The notes: generated by a model not told the origin, from the letters alone. Shown: positions 11,891 through 23,795, counted from the stretch's first letter. The stretch is DNA of 64,000 nt from Isoetes taiwanensis (GCA_021234155.1 JAJEKV010000003.1:17780386-17844385); one strand, 5' to 3'. Numbers and translations are program-made.

Positions 11891-13632
11891 ATATTAGAGC
11901 GAATGTTCCCGGTTCTTCTAGGAACTATGGGCAATGGGATTATCAAAGGATTCTGAATTCTTTATTACTTGATCTGAATCAAAGAAGTCAGGGGCGATGG
12001 TGTTCGGTGTTCTCAGGGCCGTAAAATACTAGTGCTTTTTGCATGTGCTGCAAGTATGACTACTGTTTCTTAATTTGCCAAAAAGTGTTGGAGCATGGCA
12101 TCTGAATGATGTAGAGGTTTTTGAACTGAACATATATAAGCCTTGAAAATCTATGTATTTTCTTATTAGAGATCAAGCTCTTGTGGCAGTTGCGAGGAAG
12201 TTAAGAATTTTGATTGCAACAAGCTAGTGTCAAAAGGAGCACCTTATTCATGGATGGTTTCTATGTGACCAATATATTGTGATAAAAGAAGAGCTATGTG
12301 CTTTTGTGAGATGGCTCAAAGTACATAGACCACTTGTTGCAAATAATTGTGGATTTCTAATTAATGCGAATGGAAGTGTTGACTTGTTAAAAGACTGACA
12401 ATTCAATAAGACCAACGAAAAGTTGCTACAAGCGAGAATGGAGTAGCTGTTGAAAAGTATGCAGAAAATGAGCTTCTAGGAGGAATTTAAAGTACAGAGT
12501 ATCTTGCCATGGAGACGAGTACATCAGCCAAATTCCTGATCACACTGAATTGAGTTTTACTTTGTCTTGACTACCCATCTACCTACATACAACCTCTAAA
12601 AGCTTATTCTGATTATCTAAACCTATACAACTTCCTAGCTTGATCATGAAACCACCAAAAGCCTTCGTGCCTATGTTTGCAGAGATCCAGATTGCGAAGA
12701 TCTGAGAGGCCGATAGGATGGTGAGCTTTGGCCATGGAGGTAAGCTATATTAACATTTTAATTTTATGCGCATGATTGCTTAGCGCCAAGGGATGCTAAA
12801 TATTATTACCAGGGATTAGAGTGAATTTCTTTACTCTACGGATAAGCTACCAAAATTATTAGAGCAAAATTTGGATGTGAAATCTTATTATTTCATATAG
12901 TACGGACTTATGGAAAAAAATTGCAAGTTGAAGATCATTGAACAAATTGCTTATATTATCCATCTTCCTCGGAACTCTCAAGTGCTAGCAAAGGATACTG
13001 CCCTTTAATTGTTTCACCTGTTGGACATAATCTAAAGCTTACATAATGATTATGCATATAACACTATCGGTTGAACTCTTACATTTAAAACATAAGTCTT
13101 CTAACACACCGGTTCCACATATGAGCAGAATGATACACATTATGTATTCTAAAGTCTTACATAGGAAATGGAAGCTAAAGTTCCAGGATTTCCTAAGGTT
13201 GGCAACCATATATGTGAAAAACTTGCTAGGTTGGGGTTTTTTTGTTTTTTGGACCTTTGGGACCTATGCGTATTTTTTGTTAGGAGTAAGTTTATTGGCT
13301 ACGGTTGGTATTCTGGAATGGTATGGCAGCGGTTTTTTGGGAGCTTTTGTGATAAGGCAAGGACATGGTTTGGCCGGATCATAGCATGCATCTCTGGCTT
13401 CATGGAGCTTCTATTTTGGTATGATCTTATCCTACATTTCCAAATCTGGTTGTTTGCATTTGACGTTTGTGGTCGTAGCTTGGAGGTCTAGCCAAACCTG
13501 TATGTTTTGCTCTTACATTGTTTTTTTTTTTTAGGTTTGGCTCTTACATTGTTTTCCTGTTACTTTGTTGTTAATTTGTGGTCCTCCTTTTAGGTAAGAT
13601 GTCATGCGATAGATATTTCTTGCAGATATGCT
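11891..13632. other. No firmly supported gene
   Basis: There are scattered ORFs, the largest at 13046-13384 and 13168-13491 (plus). Both are rich in aromatic residues without a recognisable domain. A run of T at about 13520 may precede an acceptor TTGCAG at 13620-13625, just before the next ORF. Confidence 0.35.
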
Positions 13633-14124
13633 TTGGGTGTTTGTTTTTCATGCATGTTGCTTACAAATGGATTCCCTGAGAACCAGTGCATGGAGGCAGA
13701 TGACATGGTCGAAATCCCTAGACCTAAAAATCCAATTGGTATGAGAATTGACCTTGGTATTATTATTCCTTCTCCTGATCCCCGTGATCCTCCTAGCCCT
13801 CTGAATCATAACTTCAACTTCCTTGTTTACATCACTTCAGATTCGGGTGTTCGTTTCCTTGAAATAAAAAAGCTTCTGAATGTAGATGGCTTGTGTGGCG
13901 GGCTATCTCCGTTTGCAGGGCAGGTATATGAGATCGTGAGCAATATCAATTGTTGCATCGATTTATGGCTGACTTGCATAGATGTTGGGAACATAACACC
14001 ATCCCTGAGCCAAGCAACCATAACCAGGGCTGTTCTTAGCAGGGCAAGGATTGTTATACATAGAAATATACAGCAATATGACATGTTTCGGCGATCAGGA
14101 ATGAATGATCATTTGGATCACTGA
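13633..14124 (+). CDS. Uncharacterised 163-aa ORF, possibly a terminal exon
   Basis: A TTTCTTGCAG acceptor-like signal lies just upstream. The ORF has a proline-rich middle (IPSPDPRDPPSPLNH) followed by a folded-looking segment (FNFLVYITSDSG ... QVYEIVSNINCCIDLWLTCIDVG). I do not recognise the family. A part of it (about 13915-14020) is present again in inverted orientation at about 14540-14697, where it has stops. That second copy shows the segment is a recurring sequence, not random, and it may be transposon-derived. Confidence 0.4.
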   Translation: MGVCFSCMLLTNGFPENQCMEADDMVEIPRPKNPIGMRIDLGIIIPSPDPRDPPSPLNHNFNFLVYITSDSGVRFLEIKKLLNVDGLCGGLSPFAGQVYEIVSNINCCIDLWLTCIDVGNITPSLSQATITRAVLSRARIVIHRNIQQYDMFRRSGMNDHLDH

Positions 14125-14539
14125 TCCAGAGCTATGAACTCTTCTAGTTTTTGTGTTCTTGTATTTTAAGCTATATTTAATGTCTTTTTTGTTTGTATTT
14201 ATCTATTGTGATGGTGAATTAATGATGGCATCACAATCATGTGATGTTTTTGATGTTTTCTGAGTCTCATAGGGCATATTGTAGGTTGAACCAGTCCAGG
14301 ATTTGCCCATAAAGCAGATTTGCCCATAAAGCAAAAAACATGGAGTCATTAGCTTGCCATTACAATAGATAAACACAAACAAAAATATATATAAAATAAA
14401 GATGAAAATATAAGAACACAAAAGCGAGAAGAGTTTCATCTCTAGACCAGTAATTCAAATGATTGTTCATGCATGATCTCCAAAGCATTCATGCTGCCCC
14501 ATATTCCTATGCATCACAGCCCTTTCCTTGCTGAGAGCA

Positions 14540-14697
14540 GGCCCCGCTCATGGATGGTCTTCAGTGCCCAACATCTATGCAAGTCAGTCACGGATGGTCT
14601 TCAGCGCCCAACATCTATGCAAGTCAGTCATAGATTGATGCAACACTTGATGTCGCTCATGATATCGTATAGCTGCCCTATATTTTATGAGCTATAA
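14540..14697 (-). pseudogene. Inverted, decayed partner of the 13633-14124 ORF
   Basis: Read on the minus strand, the sequence aligns by eye with 13915-14020: GQLYDIMSDIKCCINL, a stop, then LTCIDVG, against GQVYEIVSNINCCIDL ... LTCIDVG. The copy carries stops and a 40-bp internal duplication. Confidence 0.55.
14553..14632. repeat. 40-bp tandem duplication
   Basis: Two nearly identical 40-bp units starting GGATGGTCTTCAG lie back to back (14553 and 14593), differing at very few positions. Confidence 0.8.
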
Positions 14698-15749
14698 GCT
14701 CAGTGAAGAAGCTAACATGTTGTGGCATCCACCTAATTTATACGATGCTCCCATCGTATAAACCGAGAAAATCCCCTTCGACTAATCCCACAGATCAACA
14801 AGGGGCCGCCCCTATGATATCATCTATTGGTGGTGCCCCAGTGAAGGTGTGTAGAAGAAAGGGTGTGTCTTTCCCGTTTCCCTCAAGATCAAACTCACTG
14901 CGGAAGCGTATAATGTCAGCACAAGCATCAAATATCATCATCAATACATATGCTCACCCCTAGGGGTGAAGCACCATCATCGCTAAAACATCATCATCAT
15001 AATATAACATCATCTTAGCATCAACTAGAAGGCCCTAAACCCCGGCTCAGACTCATTGTAGTAGGACTGACGGTCTGGGCCACAAGATAATAGCATACGG
15101 AAGCATAACAATGGAATTGGCTAGCAAGAGAACAATGCAAGTGTGAACCATCCGCCCCTCCTATGCATACTTTGCAGATAGGCTGATACATCTTAGAGCT
15201 TGATTGTACTAGTTTGCATCTCCCCAGTCCCGATGAGGTAGGAGGATATCACTCTCCTCCGGAAGATCATGCCAACCTCAGGCGAACCAGAGAGCCACCG
15301 CTCATATTCGACTTGAACCCTGCTGGGGTGACGCATCACCCAAGAGATGTCGAGCCCATACCTTGGCCACACACAGGCAAGGTATTAGGCCTAGTCCACA
15401 ATGTTCCCCAGTAATCTCTACACAACAGAGGGATCAACTGAGATCGGACGAGTCTTTCCTATTTGGCAGTCTAGCCTCGCGTACACACAGGCCGCACTTA
15501 ATTGGGAATTAATGGGTTAATCTAGGATCATCATCTAGAAGGCTCTGGGTCTCTACCTCCCTTTTCCCATACACAAGAGGTTCAAATAGAGTATCATATC
15601 ATGATCACCTAACATCAAAATAAAACAACAGTTTTAATACATCGTATCTAACACTAAAGAACACAAGGGTCAACGTTTGTTAGTCAGTCTGGTTTTCGGG
15701 TTAATGGCCTAAGAGCATGTAACACTAAAACAAGATGCCTCTTGGCTTA
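14698..15749. other. Retrotransposon-like non-coding sequence, no gene
   Basis: The region includes short CATCAT-type microsatellites (about 14970-15005) and no conserved ORF. It may be the untranslated part of the Gypsy relic to its right. Confidence 0.35.
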
Positions 15750-17800
15750 AATCATACTGCTAAACTAGGATTAATCAACCTAACTTTGACCAACTTGCTC
15801 CATCGCCCAACTCTCCACTGAAGCTTCCTGACATGGCCTTCTCCACGAAATACTAAGGTGCTAGGGCAATGCCTTAGGTATGTGAGCTCTACTCGAGCTC
15901 TGATGTCGACCTCTGCCCCCCATGCTTGAAATGAGCATCGGAGTGTTCCCAACCCATTATATGCCCTAAAACCTAAGAGGTTTTAGGGTTTACGTCTCTC
16001 TCTCTTATATAGGCTTCGAAATTGGTGTGCCACTTTGTCTACTAAGGTCTTGCCATTTGGCATGTGGAGACCACTAGCACCTTTATGGAAAATACCTATT
16101 AATATGTATTTAGGGTAAAGCCCAACTATAAGGACATATCGGCCTATATTCATTACTTCCGTGCCTAATTCCACATAGGTTCTTCTGCAACTCTATATCG
16201 AGGTTCAACCTCTTGCCGTCTGTGGGGCGAATCATGCCGTTTGCCATCAACACTGGCTTGGGCTTTGACTTCAAGGCCCTACCCTTAATCAATTCTACTA
16301 GCCTGGGAGAGGCAGGGTACTTCCCGTATCAATGAGAATGACAATCTACTTGCTAACTACCTTGACAAGCATGGGGATTACTCCATACTAGCTCTCCACA
16401 TTTTCAACTCTATTGCGGGAAAAATGCGACACACACCTTCAATGAAATCTCGAGGCAGGTCGTCATCCTCTTCGGTTGGACTCTCCCATACCATCTCTAA
16501 CATAGCTGTCCGTATCACAAATGGGCAATTATGGGTCCTATGCCTAGGTTGGAAGCACATGAAGCATAACCTCTTCTTATCCTTGGGTATGGACTCCAAT
16601 ATCTACTTCACCAGCTTTGAGTAATTAGAACCCCCACTCTGATCCTGGAAGGTCACTTGATTCTTTCCTTCCTGCTTGATGTAGCCCCCACTATTGTAGT
16701 TGCTCTTTGATGGCTCTGGATTAGCTCGTCTCAGACTATAAGCTCCTGCATTTGAGCTTGTCATAACCCCCTTGTTTATGAACTAGAGTTACTGGTGTTG
16801 CCAGGGCTTCCAAGCTAAGTGCTTTATCCTCCGCCATGGCTATCGAGTGCGAGTTTATTGCTCACACGAGCTTCTTAATGTTCTCATTAAGTCCCTTAAT
16901 GTAGCCTTCTATTGTCCGCTTCTCATCAATTTCCAGCACATAGTGTTGTAAGCGCATGAATTCTTCCGTATAGGATGTGACTGACCTCCAGCTCTGCTCT
17001 AGCCTATAGAAGGCTTGCACCATCTGGCACCTGTGGGACCTTGGCGCATAGTGACGCTTGAAGGCCTTTGCAAACTTCTTGAACCTGCAGTTGTTATGGC
17101 TCAAACCATGAGCATGAGTGTACTCTTTCCATCTATGCGTGCGGCACCCTTAAGATTTGCGGTAGCTACTCTCCCTTTATCTTTGTCCTTCATGCCATAA
17201 GCGTTTCCATACTCTTTCATCTCATCGAGCTATACTTCTGCTTCCATGCCCGACCATTTTGTGCCTGAGAACTATTCCAATTTCCTAGTTTTCCACATAT
17301 TATTCATGGTCGAGTCCACCTTCTTATGATAATCTGCTTCTTTGTTAGCCATGGCCATGGCCTTAGCCCTAGCCTTGGCTTGCTTATTAGCAGGTGGACT
17401 TGCCGCTCCTAACTCCTGTTCTATTTCAGCTTCCTCTTCATCCTCTGTTTCTGATTTCTCGTCTTACTCTGATGATTCGGAGCTATCTTCCGAGCTAAAT
17501 GACTTATAGTGCCTCCTTTTCCTCGCTTTCTCTTTGCCCTTTGCTGATGGTGGCTCTAGCTGCTCCACTGGTCCTTGCTCTACTTCGGCATTCACATTCC
17601 TTAGAGGCAGTGGAGGAGCTCCAATAATGAGCATTTGCCGTACCTCTTGGACTTTCGATCCTAGCTGGGTTATCTTTTGTTCAGGACTCTACATAACATG
17701 ATCTAGAAATAAGGCTCTTGAGCGCCAATCTGCTCCTTGAGATTGGTTAGTGCGTGGCACTCTGATATGCACATGCATCCGTGCTGCATACATTGCATTA
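15750..17800 (-). pseudogene. Ty3/Gypsy-type gag relic
   Basis: Minus-strand frames, broken by several stops and shifts, contain a retrotransposon gag core at 17104-16862 (FAKAFKRHYAPRS ... FYRLEQSWRSVTSYTEEFMRL ... IKGLNENIKKLV). Downstream lies a CCHC zinc knuckle at about 16570-16530 (C-x2-C-x4-H-x4-C in CFMCFQPRHRTHNCP). Upstream is an acidic, Ser-rich N-terminal stretch with a KKRRHYKSF-like basic patch. Further downstream (about 16300-15750) the frames are too degraded to name; a protease would be expected there. No reverse transcriptase, LTR pair or primer-binding site was identified, so this is a fragment. Confidence 0.65.
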
Positions 17801-18602
17801 CACTAACTTATTATGAGCCTAATTGTTGTTTAGTTATTTAGTTGTTGCCAATAATATATAATTATAAAACAAAACAAGTCATAATTTTATTCCATATATA
17901 TCCGATACATAGATAATATTTTGTCAATAGTACAACTGATCACTAGTGACCCGGATGATCTTCAAGAAATTTATTCACTTGGGTCATGCCAACGCCTCGC
18001 CCTAAGTTTTAGAGAATATCCCCGGAGGAACCCCCACGGATGGCTGACACTAGGTCTTCAACTCTTCTATCCGTCATGTGTGCTGCCGTCACTGCTAGTC
18101 TTTCTTGGCGAAGGTGTGGGACCGTGAAGTCGAAGATGCTGCGAACCGCAGACCGCTTCACTAAGATAATGTGGTTGATCCTATCGGCCAGCTTGTATGT
18201 CTTCCGAAACCTGAGATTGCCACGAGCATTTGCACTTCTTCGCCTCTCGACGGAAGACTATGGCTCTGCCATCTGTAAGGGCCCTAAGTAATACTTAAAT
18301 GCTTCGCCCGCTCGAGCGCCTCTGCCTGATGAAGTGCTACTGTTGTGCCTTGTGGCATACTCATCTAGGTGCACGGTCATGAAGTCTTTATGGTCCTCGT
18401 GAAGTGACCGAAGGGTTGCAAGGTTGATTCCTTGAGGTCTGGTGGTTGATGTAAAGGATGTTAGTAGGAGTACACTTGTGATTTTGCCTCTAATCTCCAT
18501 CTGCTCCTGAAGTGCTATGAAGTCTTCATCGAATATCAGGTCATCCTGAGGGGTCTGCCGTCAAATCCTGCAATATGCCTCACGTGTAGCTTTCCGCCAA
18601 AG
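17801..18602. other. Junction region beyond the fold-back; contains LINE RT continuation
   Basis: From 18602 down to about 18500 the minus strand continues the LINE protein past the fold-back boundary (HIAGFDGRPLRM, then in another frame DLIFDEDFIAL). This resembles the segment around the usual FADD catalytic motif, but the motif itself is not intact. Further left nothing is recognised. Confidence 0.4.
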
Positions 18603-19440
18603 AGTGTGGGGGAGAGGGGGCAACCCTGATGCACTCCAATATTAATGATTACCGGCTGTCCTGACGATGTGATACGACCTGAGCATGCCTCGTATAGCCT
18701 ATATACTGCATTCTGCAAGTCAAGGGGGGTCCCCAGCTGCCGCAGTCTGTCCCATAGGCTGTCGCGGGGCACTGTGTCGTAAGCTTTTGCAAAATCCACG
18801 AAACAACAGTACAGGTTTTGCCGGCGATTCCTGCTATCCTCAATCAATGTGCGCAGAGTGAAGATATGATCAATGGTGGAATGCCTGGGCCGGAAACCTG
18901 CCTGTGTAAGAGCTCGCACATATGCTTCTTCTGCCCATATTGTCAGCCGCTGCTCAAGGATGCCAGCCAACAGTTTTGCAAAGAGAGAACTGACCATAAT
19001 AGTACGGTAGTTGGCCGGGCATTGAGGGTCCCCTGCCTTGTATATGGGCACAACTCTACTGGTGGTCCACTGCGGAGGGAAGCCTTCTTGCAATGCTTTA
19101 TTGAACAACGCCGTGAGGACAGACACCAGTGCCCATTTCAGAAGTTCCGCCTGCATGCTATCTAAATCTGTTGCCTTCCCATTAGCTAGATGTTGTAGGC
19201 CCATGATGACATCCCCCTCTGTGATGACCAGAGCCATGCCTATCTGTGGAGGGACTGGTGTCCGGCCCCCGAGCAGGTCGTAAAGCTGTTGCAAGTACTG
19301 TACCCATTGCTCCGAGATGATGTTCCCTGTGGGCTGTGCAGTCTTGCTCAAGACCCTTCTCCAGAATGTCTTGGGGTGCCGATCCAGGAGACCAAACATC
19401 TGTTGCTGATGCTCTGCGAGGTATCCGGCTATTATATTCT
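18536..19440 (-). pseudogene. LINE (non-LTR) reverse transcriptase fragment, copy A
   Basis: A 287-codon ORF starts MFGLLDRHPKTFWRRVLSK (ATG at 19399). It contains typical non-LTR RT motifs: PIYKAGDP and NYRTIMVSSLFAKLL, then QAGFRPRHSTIDHI, then CCFVDFAKAYDTVPRDSLW with the first catalytic Asp, then GVHQGCPLSPTLF. The protein is cut off or shifted before the second catalytic motif (FADD). It also lacks endonuclease and RNase H regions, so it is a 5'-truncated, inactive fragment. The frame is open a little upstream of the ATG (to about 19437), where non-LINE sequence begins. Confidence 0.85.
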
Positions 19441-19806
19441 ATTCTTAAATGTAGGTAGATATTAAGTGTTCTACAATTTTGTAAACTCTGTCTAAAAAAT
19501 TTTGATCCTGTATAAAAGACTTTTTTGTTAATATAGAGTTCAAATTTAAGTATGTAATTGTCTCATTTTGTGTGATTCATCACGTTGTAATTTGTTTTAA
19601 TTGCAAAAAGTTTAGCAAGTTCTGGAAATTGCTCCAGAGTTGCACCAGGACCACTTTTAGGGCGGCCAAAATGCCTCCTGACGCAACTCAGAGCAAGTGC
19701 CATGTTTTCATAAGCTTGATGATGAATTTTTGAAAATCAAGTATGTATCTAGGCTAATCAGGAGGAGTAGACTAGGATTGTGCTTTTACTTTCCCATTCT
19801 GGATTC
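18603..19806 (-). repeat. Left arm of a ~1.2 kb inverted repeat (fold-back)
   Basis: The segment is the reverse complement of 20855-22043 with very few differences. One is an 18-bp indel near 19756-19773. Homology ends at CCCCACACTCTTT on the outer side and at CTGGATTC on the inner side. The outer two thirds is LINE RT coding; the inner third is non-coding AT-rich sequence. Confidence 0.9.
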
Positions 19807-20854
19807 ATCTTGCCCTTCAAACACAATAAATTGCTCTAGACTTGTGCCAGAACCATTTTTAGCCTTCTCAAAATGCCTCCTGGCAGAACTTTAGAGCAAT
19901 CTAAAATTTGATACTTAGTAACTTAAGATAGACAACTCCAAATGATCTGAAGATTATTGCATTGGAACCTTTAGATTGTCTAGAACATGTTTTTGACATC
20001 CAATTAGCTTAGAAACACCATATATTTTCCAAAATACTCAAAGACATCCAAACTCTAGAATTCTAGAATTAGGATTTCTCTATATAACCCCAGTACATCC
20101 TTACAAGTTGTTCTCAGCTCCCAAGCCGATTTTGCAAGTCCCAGAGGCACTTCACTCATCACTTCTACCCTAGCTGCTAGTGCAATATGGCCATCAATTC
20201 TTTCATTGAATGGTACAATGCCTCAGCTCACATATCCAAGGTAGACATTAACCTAGTCCATAATCTTTTCCAGAAGGAGCTTGATGTCCATGCAACCTTA
20301 GCTGCAACCCCTTTTACCGTCCTATTTTGCTAGAATTCCAACAGAAAGTAGGTCCCAGTCTATGTCAACTGTCGTCTTGCATAGGATATTTTGTACCAAA
20401 GGACTCCCTCCGGGCAGCTTCGAGTCATGTTCTCAACATTGCTAAGGCTTTATCTAATAGATCTTTACGCATATCGGACTACATGACAATGACTGTCAGG
20501 CGGATGAAGTACTTTTCGTACAATGTTGCTTGAGCCTTATTTTTATCTTATAGATCCTAGAACATTGTAGGAGAACGGTCCATTCAGCCAATCAACGCCA
20601 ACGTTTTAGCTTCCAGGGGAGAGCAGCAGATGCTTCTAGAATATGGAGACATCTCAGAGGAAGAATGGAGTGACGAATACGAAGACTTCATCAACAGACC
20701 TCCAAGAAGAATGGGAGATGGCAGAGCGAGAATTGGAGTGTTTCAACAGGGACCAGCAAACACTAAGGATAGCTATTCCGATAGGGATAGGTATCACAAG
20801 CTTGTCCCCCATCATCGTCGAAGGTCAAGAATATCTTTTCTTGAACGACATCAA
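19807..20854. other. Spacer of the fold-back
   Basis: About 1.05 kb of sequence found once here. It includes a TATATAA box-like motif near 20080, a diverged repeat of a ~65-bp piece of the left arm (AAAATGCCTCCTG and flanks at about 19830-19896), and coding-like stretches at 20165-20535 and 20630-20890. No named domain is visible. Confidence 0.5.
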
Positions 20855-20894
20855 GAATCCAGAATGGGAAAGTAAAAGCACAATCCTAGCCTAG
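20630..20894 (+). pseudogene. Unidentified coding-like fragment with a frameshift
   Basis: Two overlapping frames complement each other. The first reads GDISEEEWSDEYEDFINRP. After a shift near 20700 the second reads EEWEMAERELECFNRDQQ and then IAIPIGIGITSLSPIIVEGQ. Acidic and hydrophobic patterns make a broken genuine protein likely, but the family is not recognised. Origins in a retroelement or an endogenous virus are both possible and unproven. Confidence 0.35.
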
Positions 20895-22043
20895 ATACAT
20901 ACTTGATTTTCAAAAATTCATCATCAAGCTTATGAAAACATGGCACTTGTTCTGAGTTGCGTCAGGAGGCATTTTGGCCGCCCTAAAAGTGGTCCTGGTG
21001 CAACTCTGGAGCAATTTCCAAAACTTGCTAAACTTTTTGCAATTAAAACAAAGTACAACGTGATGAATCACACAAAATGAGACAATTACATACTTAAATT
21101 TGAACTCTATATTAACAAAAAAGTCTTTTATACAGGATCAAAATTTTTTAGACAGAGTTTACAAAATTGTAGAACACTTAATATCTACCTACATTTAAGA
21201 ATAGAATATAATAGCCGGATACCTCGCAGAGCATCAGCAACAGATGTTTGGTCTCCTGGATCGGCACCCCAAGACATTCTGGAGAAGGGTCTTGAGCAAG
21301 ACTGCACAGCCCACAGGGAACATCATCTCGGAGCAATGGGTACAGTACTTGCAACAGCTTTACGACCTGCTCGGGGGCCGGACACCAGTCCCTCCACAGA
21401 TAGGCATGGCTCTGGTCATCACAGAGGGGGATGTCATCATGGGCCTACAACATCTAGCTAATGGGAAGGCAACAGATTTAGATAGCATGCAGGCGGAACT
21501 TCTGAAATGGGCACTGGTGTCTGTCCTCACGGCGTTGTTCAATAAAGCATTGCAAGAAGGCTTCCCTCCGCAGTGGACCACCAGTAGAGTTGTGCCCATA
21601 TACAAGGCAGGGGACCCTCAATGCCCGGCCAACTACCGTACTATTATGGTCAGTTCTCTCTTTGCAAAACTGTTGGCTGGCATCCTTGAGCAGCGGCTGA
21701 CAATATGGGCAGAAGAAGCATATGTGCGAGCTCTTACACAGGCAGGTTTCTGGCCCAGGCATTCCACCATTGATCATATCTTCACTCTGCGCACATTGAT
21801 TGAGGATAGCAGGAATCGCCGGCAAAACCTGTACTGTTGTTTTGTGGATTTTGCAAAAGCTTTTGACACAGTGCCCCGCGACAGCCTATGGGACAGACTG
21901 CGGCAGCTGGGGACCCCCCTTGACTTGCAGAATGCAGTATATAGGCTATACGAGGCATGCTCAGGCCGTATCACATCGTCAGGACAGCCGATAATCAGTA
22001 ATATTGGAGTGCGTCAGGGTTGCCCCCTCTCCCCCACACTCTT
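20855..22043 (+). repeat. Right arm of the ~1.2 kb inverted repeat (fold-back)
   Basis: The segment is complementary to 18603-19806 and lacks the 18-bp insertion of the left arm. It ends abruptly at 22043, where helicase-like sequence starts. Confidence 0.9.
21205..22043 (+). pseudogene. LINE reverse transcriptase fragment, copy B
   Basis: This is the same RT fragment as copy A in opposite orientation, ATG at 21244. It contains CCFVDFAKAFDTVPRDSLW and GVRQGCPLSPTLF, closer to the usual non-LTR consensus than copy A (AFD rather than AYD, GVRQG rather than GVHQG). The ORF formally continues to 22272, but beyond 22043 it reads helicase sequence in a wrong frame. It is truncated before the FADD motif and not functional. 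Confidence 0.85.
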
Positions 22044-22558
22044 TAGCCTCTTGTATAGGGGCACAGATGATGTTAATAAAAAGCTTGAACACAACTACTG
22101 GATTAGTCAATGGGGCAAGGGGAGTAGTGGTGGGTTTTTTTTTTCAGATCAGTGGCCTGTTCACCAGAACATTCACCTTCTAGTTATGAGAGAGTTTGGC
22201 CTATTGTATGTTTTGCATGTGATGGTACACAGAGAGTTGTATTCGCTCGAGTTGGATTGTCATGGAAGGTGAGACACAAATTGCAAAAAGGACACAGGTA
22301 CCACTTATCCTCCCATGGGCTTTAATAGTCCACAAATGCCATGGTATGACATTGGATAAGGTAGAAACTGATCTTTCTAGAGCGTTCGAATATGGGATGG
22401 TTTATGTTGTTCTATCTAGAGTGCAGACACTTGAAGGACTGAGGCTCTTATGTTTTAACCCACCAAAAGTCAGAACCCATCCAAAGGTCTTGTCATCTTA
22501 CAAAGAGCTCTCTTGTAGTCAAGATTGCAGCCATATGTCTGCGTTGAAGGCTGACTAG
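22044..22558 (+). pseudogene. PIF1-type DNA helicase, C-terminal fragment
   Basis: Reading across at least two frameshifts gives the C-terminal helicase blocks of the PIF1 family: IGAQMMLIKSLNTTTGLVNGARGVV at 22053-22127, then WPIVCFACDGTQRVV near 22198-22245, then KRTQVPLILPWALIVHKCHGMTLDKV and GMVYVVLSRVQTLEGLRLLCF up to about 22460. The HKCHG...LD block (normally HKSQG) and the VLSRV block are superfamily-1 motifs. The ATP-binding N-terminal half is missing. PIF1 proteins unwind DNA in genome maintenance, and related domains occur in Helitrons. No Rep domain or Helitron end was seen, so host-gene or Helitron origin stays open. Confidence 0.75.
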
Positions 22559-23572
22559 GCACTCAACATTATTTTAATTGACTCAGTTCTCTGTGTACCA
22601 TTACTTTGATGCACACTGAAAGGGAATGCATATTTAAATTCTAAGAAATAAGTGTTCCCTGGATATCACAATTGGTCAAGTCAGTCTCCTACAAATTGCG
22701 GATTAGCAAACAAAGGATGCGGTGTGCTAGCTATGATGCATTTTTCTTGTTCTACATCATTCAAGGACAGGAAAGACAATTCTCTTAAAGAGGCATAAAG
22801 CATGTATATTGTATCATAGTGGCTTTTATCTGGAACTCAAAGTAGTGGCTGTGGCCTATAACGCAGCTTTAAAGAACCAGTTCAGTTAGAGGATTTCAGA
22901 AATGCAAGATGACTATGGAAATATTTCCTTTTTGCTTAAGATTTCTATATTTTAAAAACCATATTAATGAATCCAGAAAATCTGCAGGAAGGATATAATC
23001 TTTGCAATGGTAGCACTGCTCCTTGTATTGGGACAAGAAAAGGAAGATCAGTTTGGGACATGTTGAAGGTTGCACAATACAGAGAAATAAAATGCAGGCC
23101 TTTCCTGACTGCAGCCTAGCAAAATGGTGGGCAACTCACCAGCTCCAATTGGAAACTATCACATGGACTCTTATGATGGATTGCTTTGGCGAAGCCAGGG
23201 TAGAACCTGGGATGCAAATGTGGCTTGATGGAAAATGACATTTCTCTTATGAAACCAATTGCAGACAGACGTACTAAAGTCCCTTGGAAATTTACTGGGA
23301 AATCTATCTAGACATTTGCTTGTGCACAATTAGTCTGTTGTAGCCAATGATGTGCTGGACATGAGTGAGGGTGTGGTATTTGATATGGGATTGAACCCTT
23401 AAACTGCTACTATTTTATAACTTTTAGTTGTTTTTAATAAGGATATAATGTCCTTATGCAAGGGTGACACATAATATGTGTTATCCTCGAGAATGCTTAA
23501 ACACTAATGCTTATTTTAGTTGTGATTGAATAGAATCTCCTTTGTTAATATATCTTGAGGCATTACATTAAT
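22559..23572. other. No supported gene
   Basis: AT-rich sequence with one short plus-strand ORF (23023-23238) of no recognised family. Confidence 0.45.
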
Positions 23573-23795
23573 GAAGGTTGTGATTGCTGAAAGCATAATA
23601 AATGGCAGAATTTGGTAGCTATTCTCCACTCTCTTATCATTCAATGCATCAACTAATGTCATGAACATCTAAAAGTTGGTTGTTGAAGGTTGTGATTGTT
23701 GAAAGCATTATGCATGGCAGAATTTGATAGCTATGCTCCACTCTAGCTTATCATTCAATGCATTAATGAGGTGACATCTAGAAGTTGGTCCCATC
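23573..23795. repeat. Tandem duplication, unit about 111 bp
   Basis: Two adjacent copies begin AAGGTTGTGATTG and share GGCAGAATTTG, TAGCTAT, CTCCACTCT and TTATCATTCAATGCAT in order. Confidence 0.75.

Noticed and set aside
18536-22272. Two independent functional LINE genes
   Set aside because: Both are truncated before the second catalytic motif and share the same breakpoints, so they are duplicates of one dead fragment.
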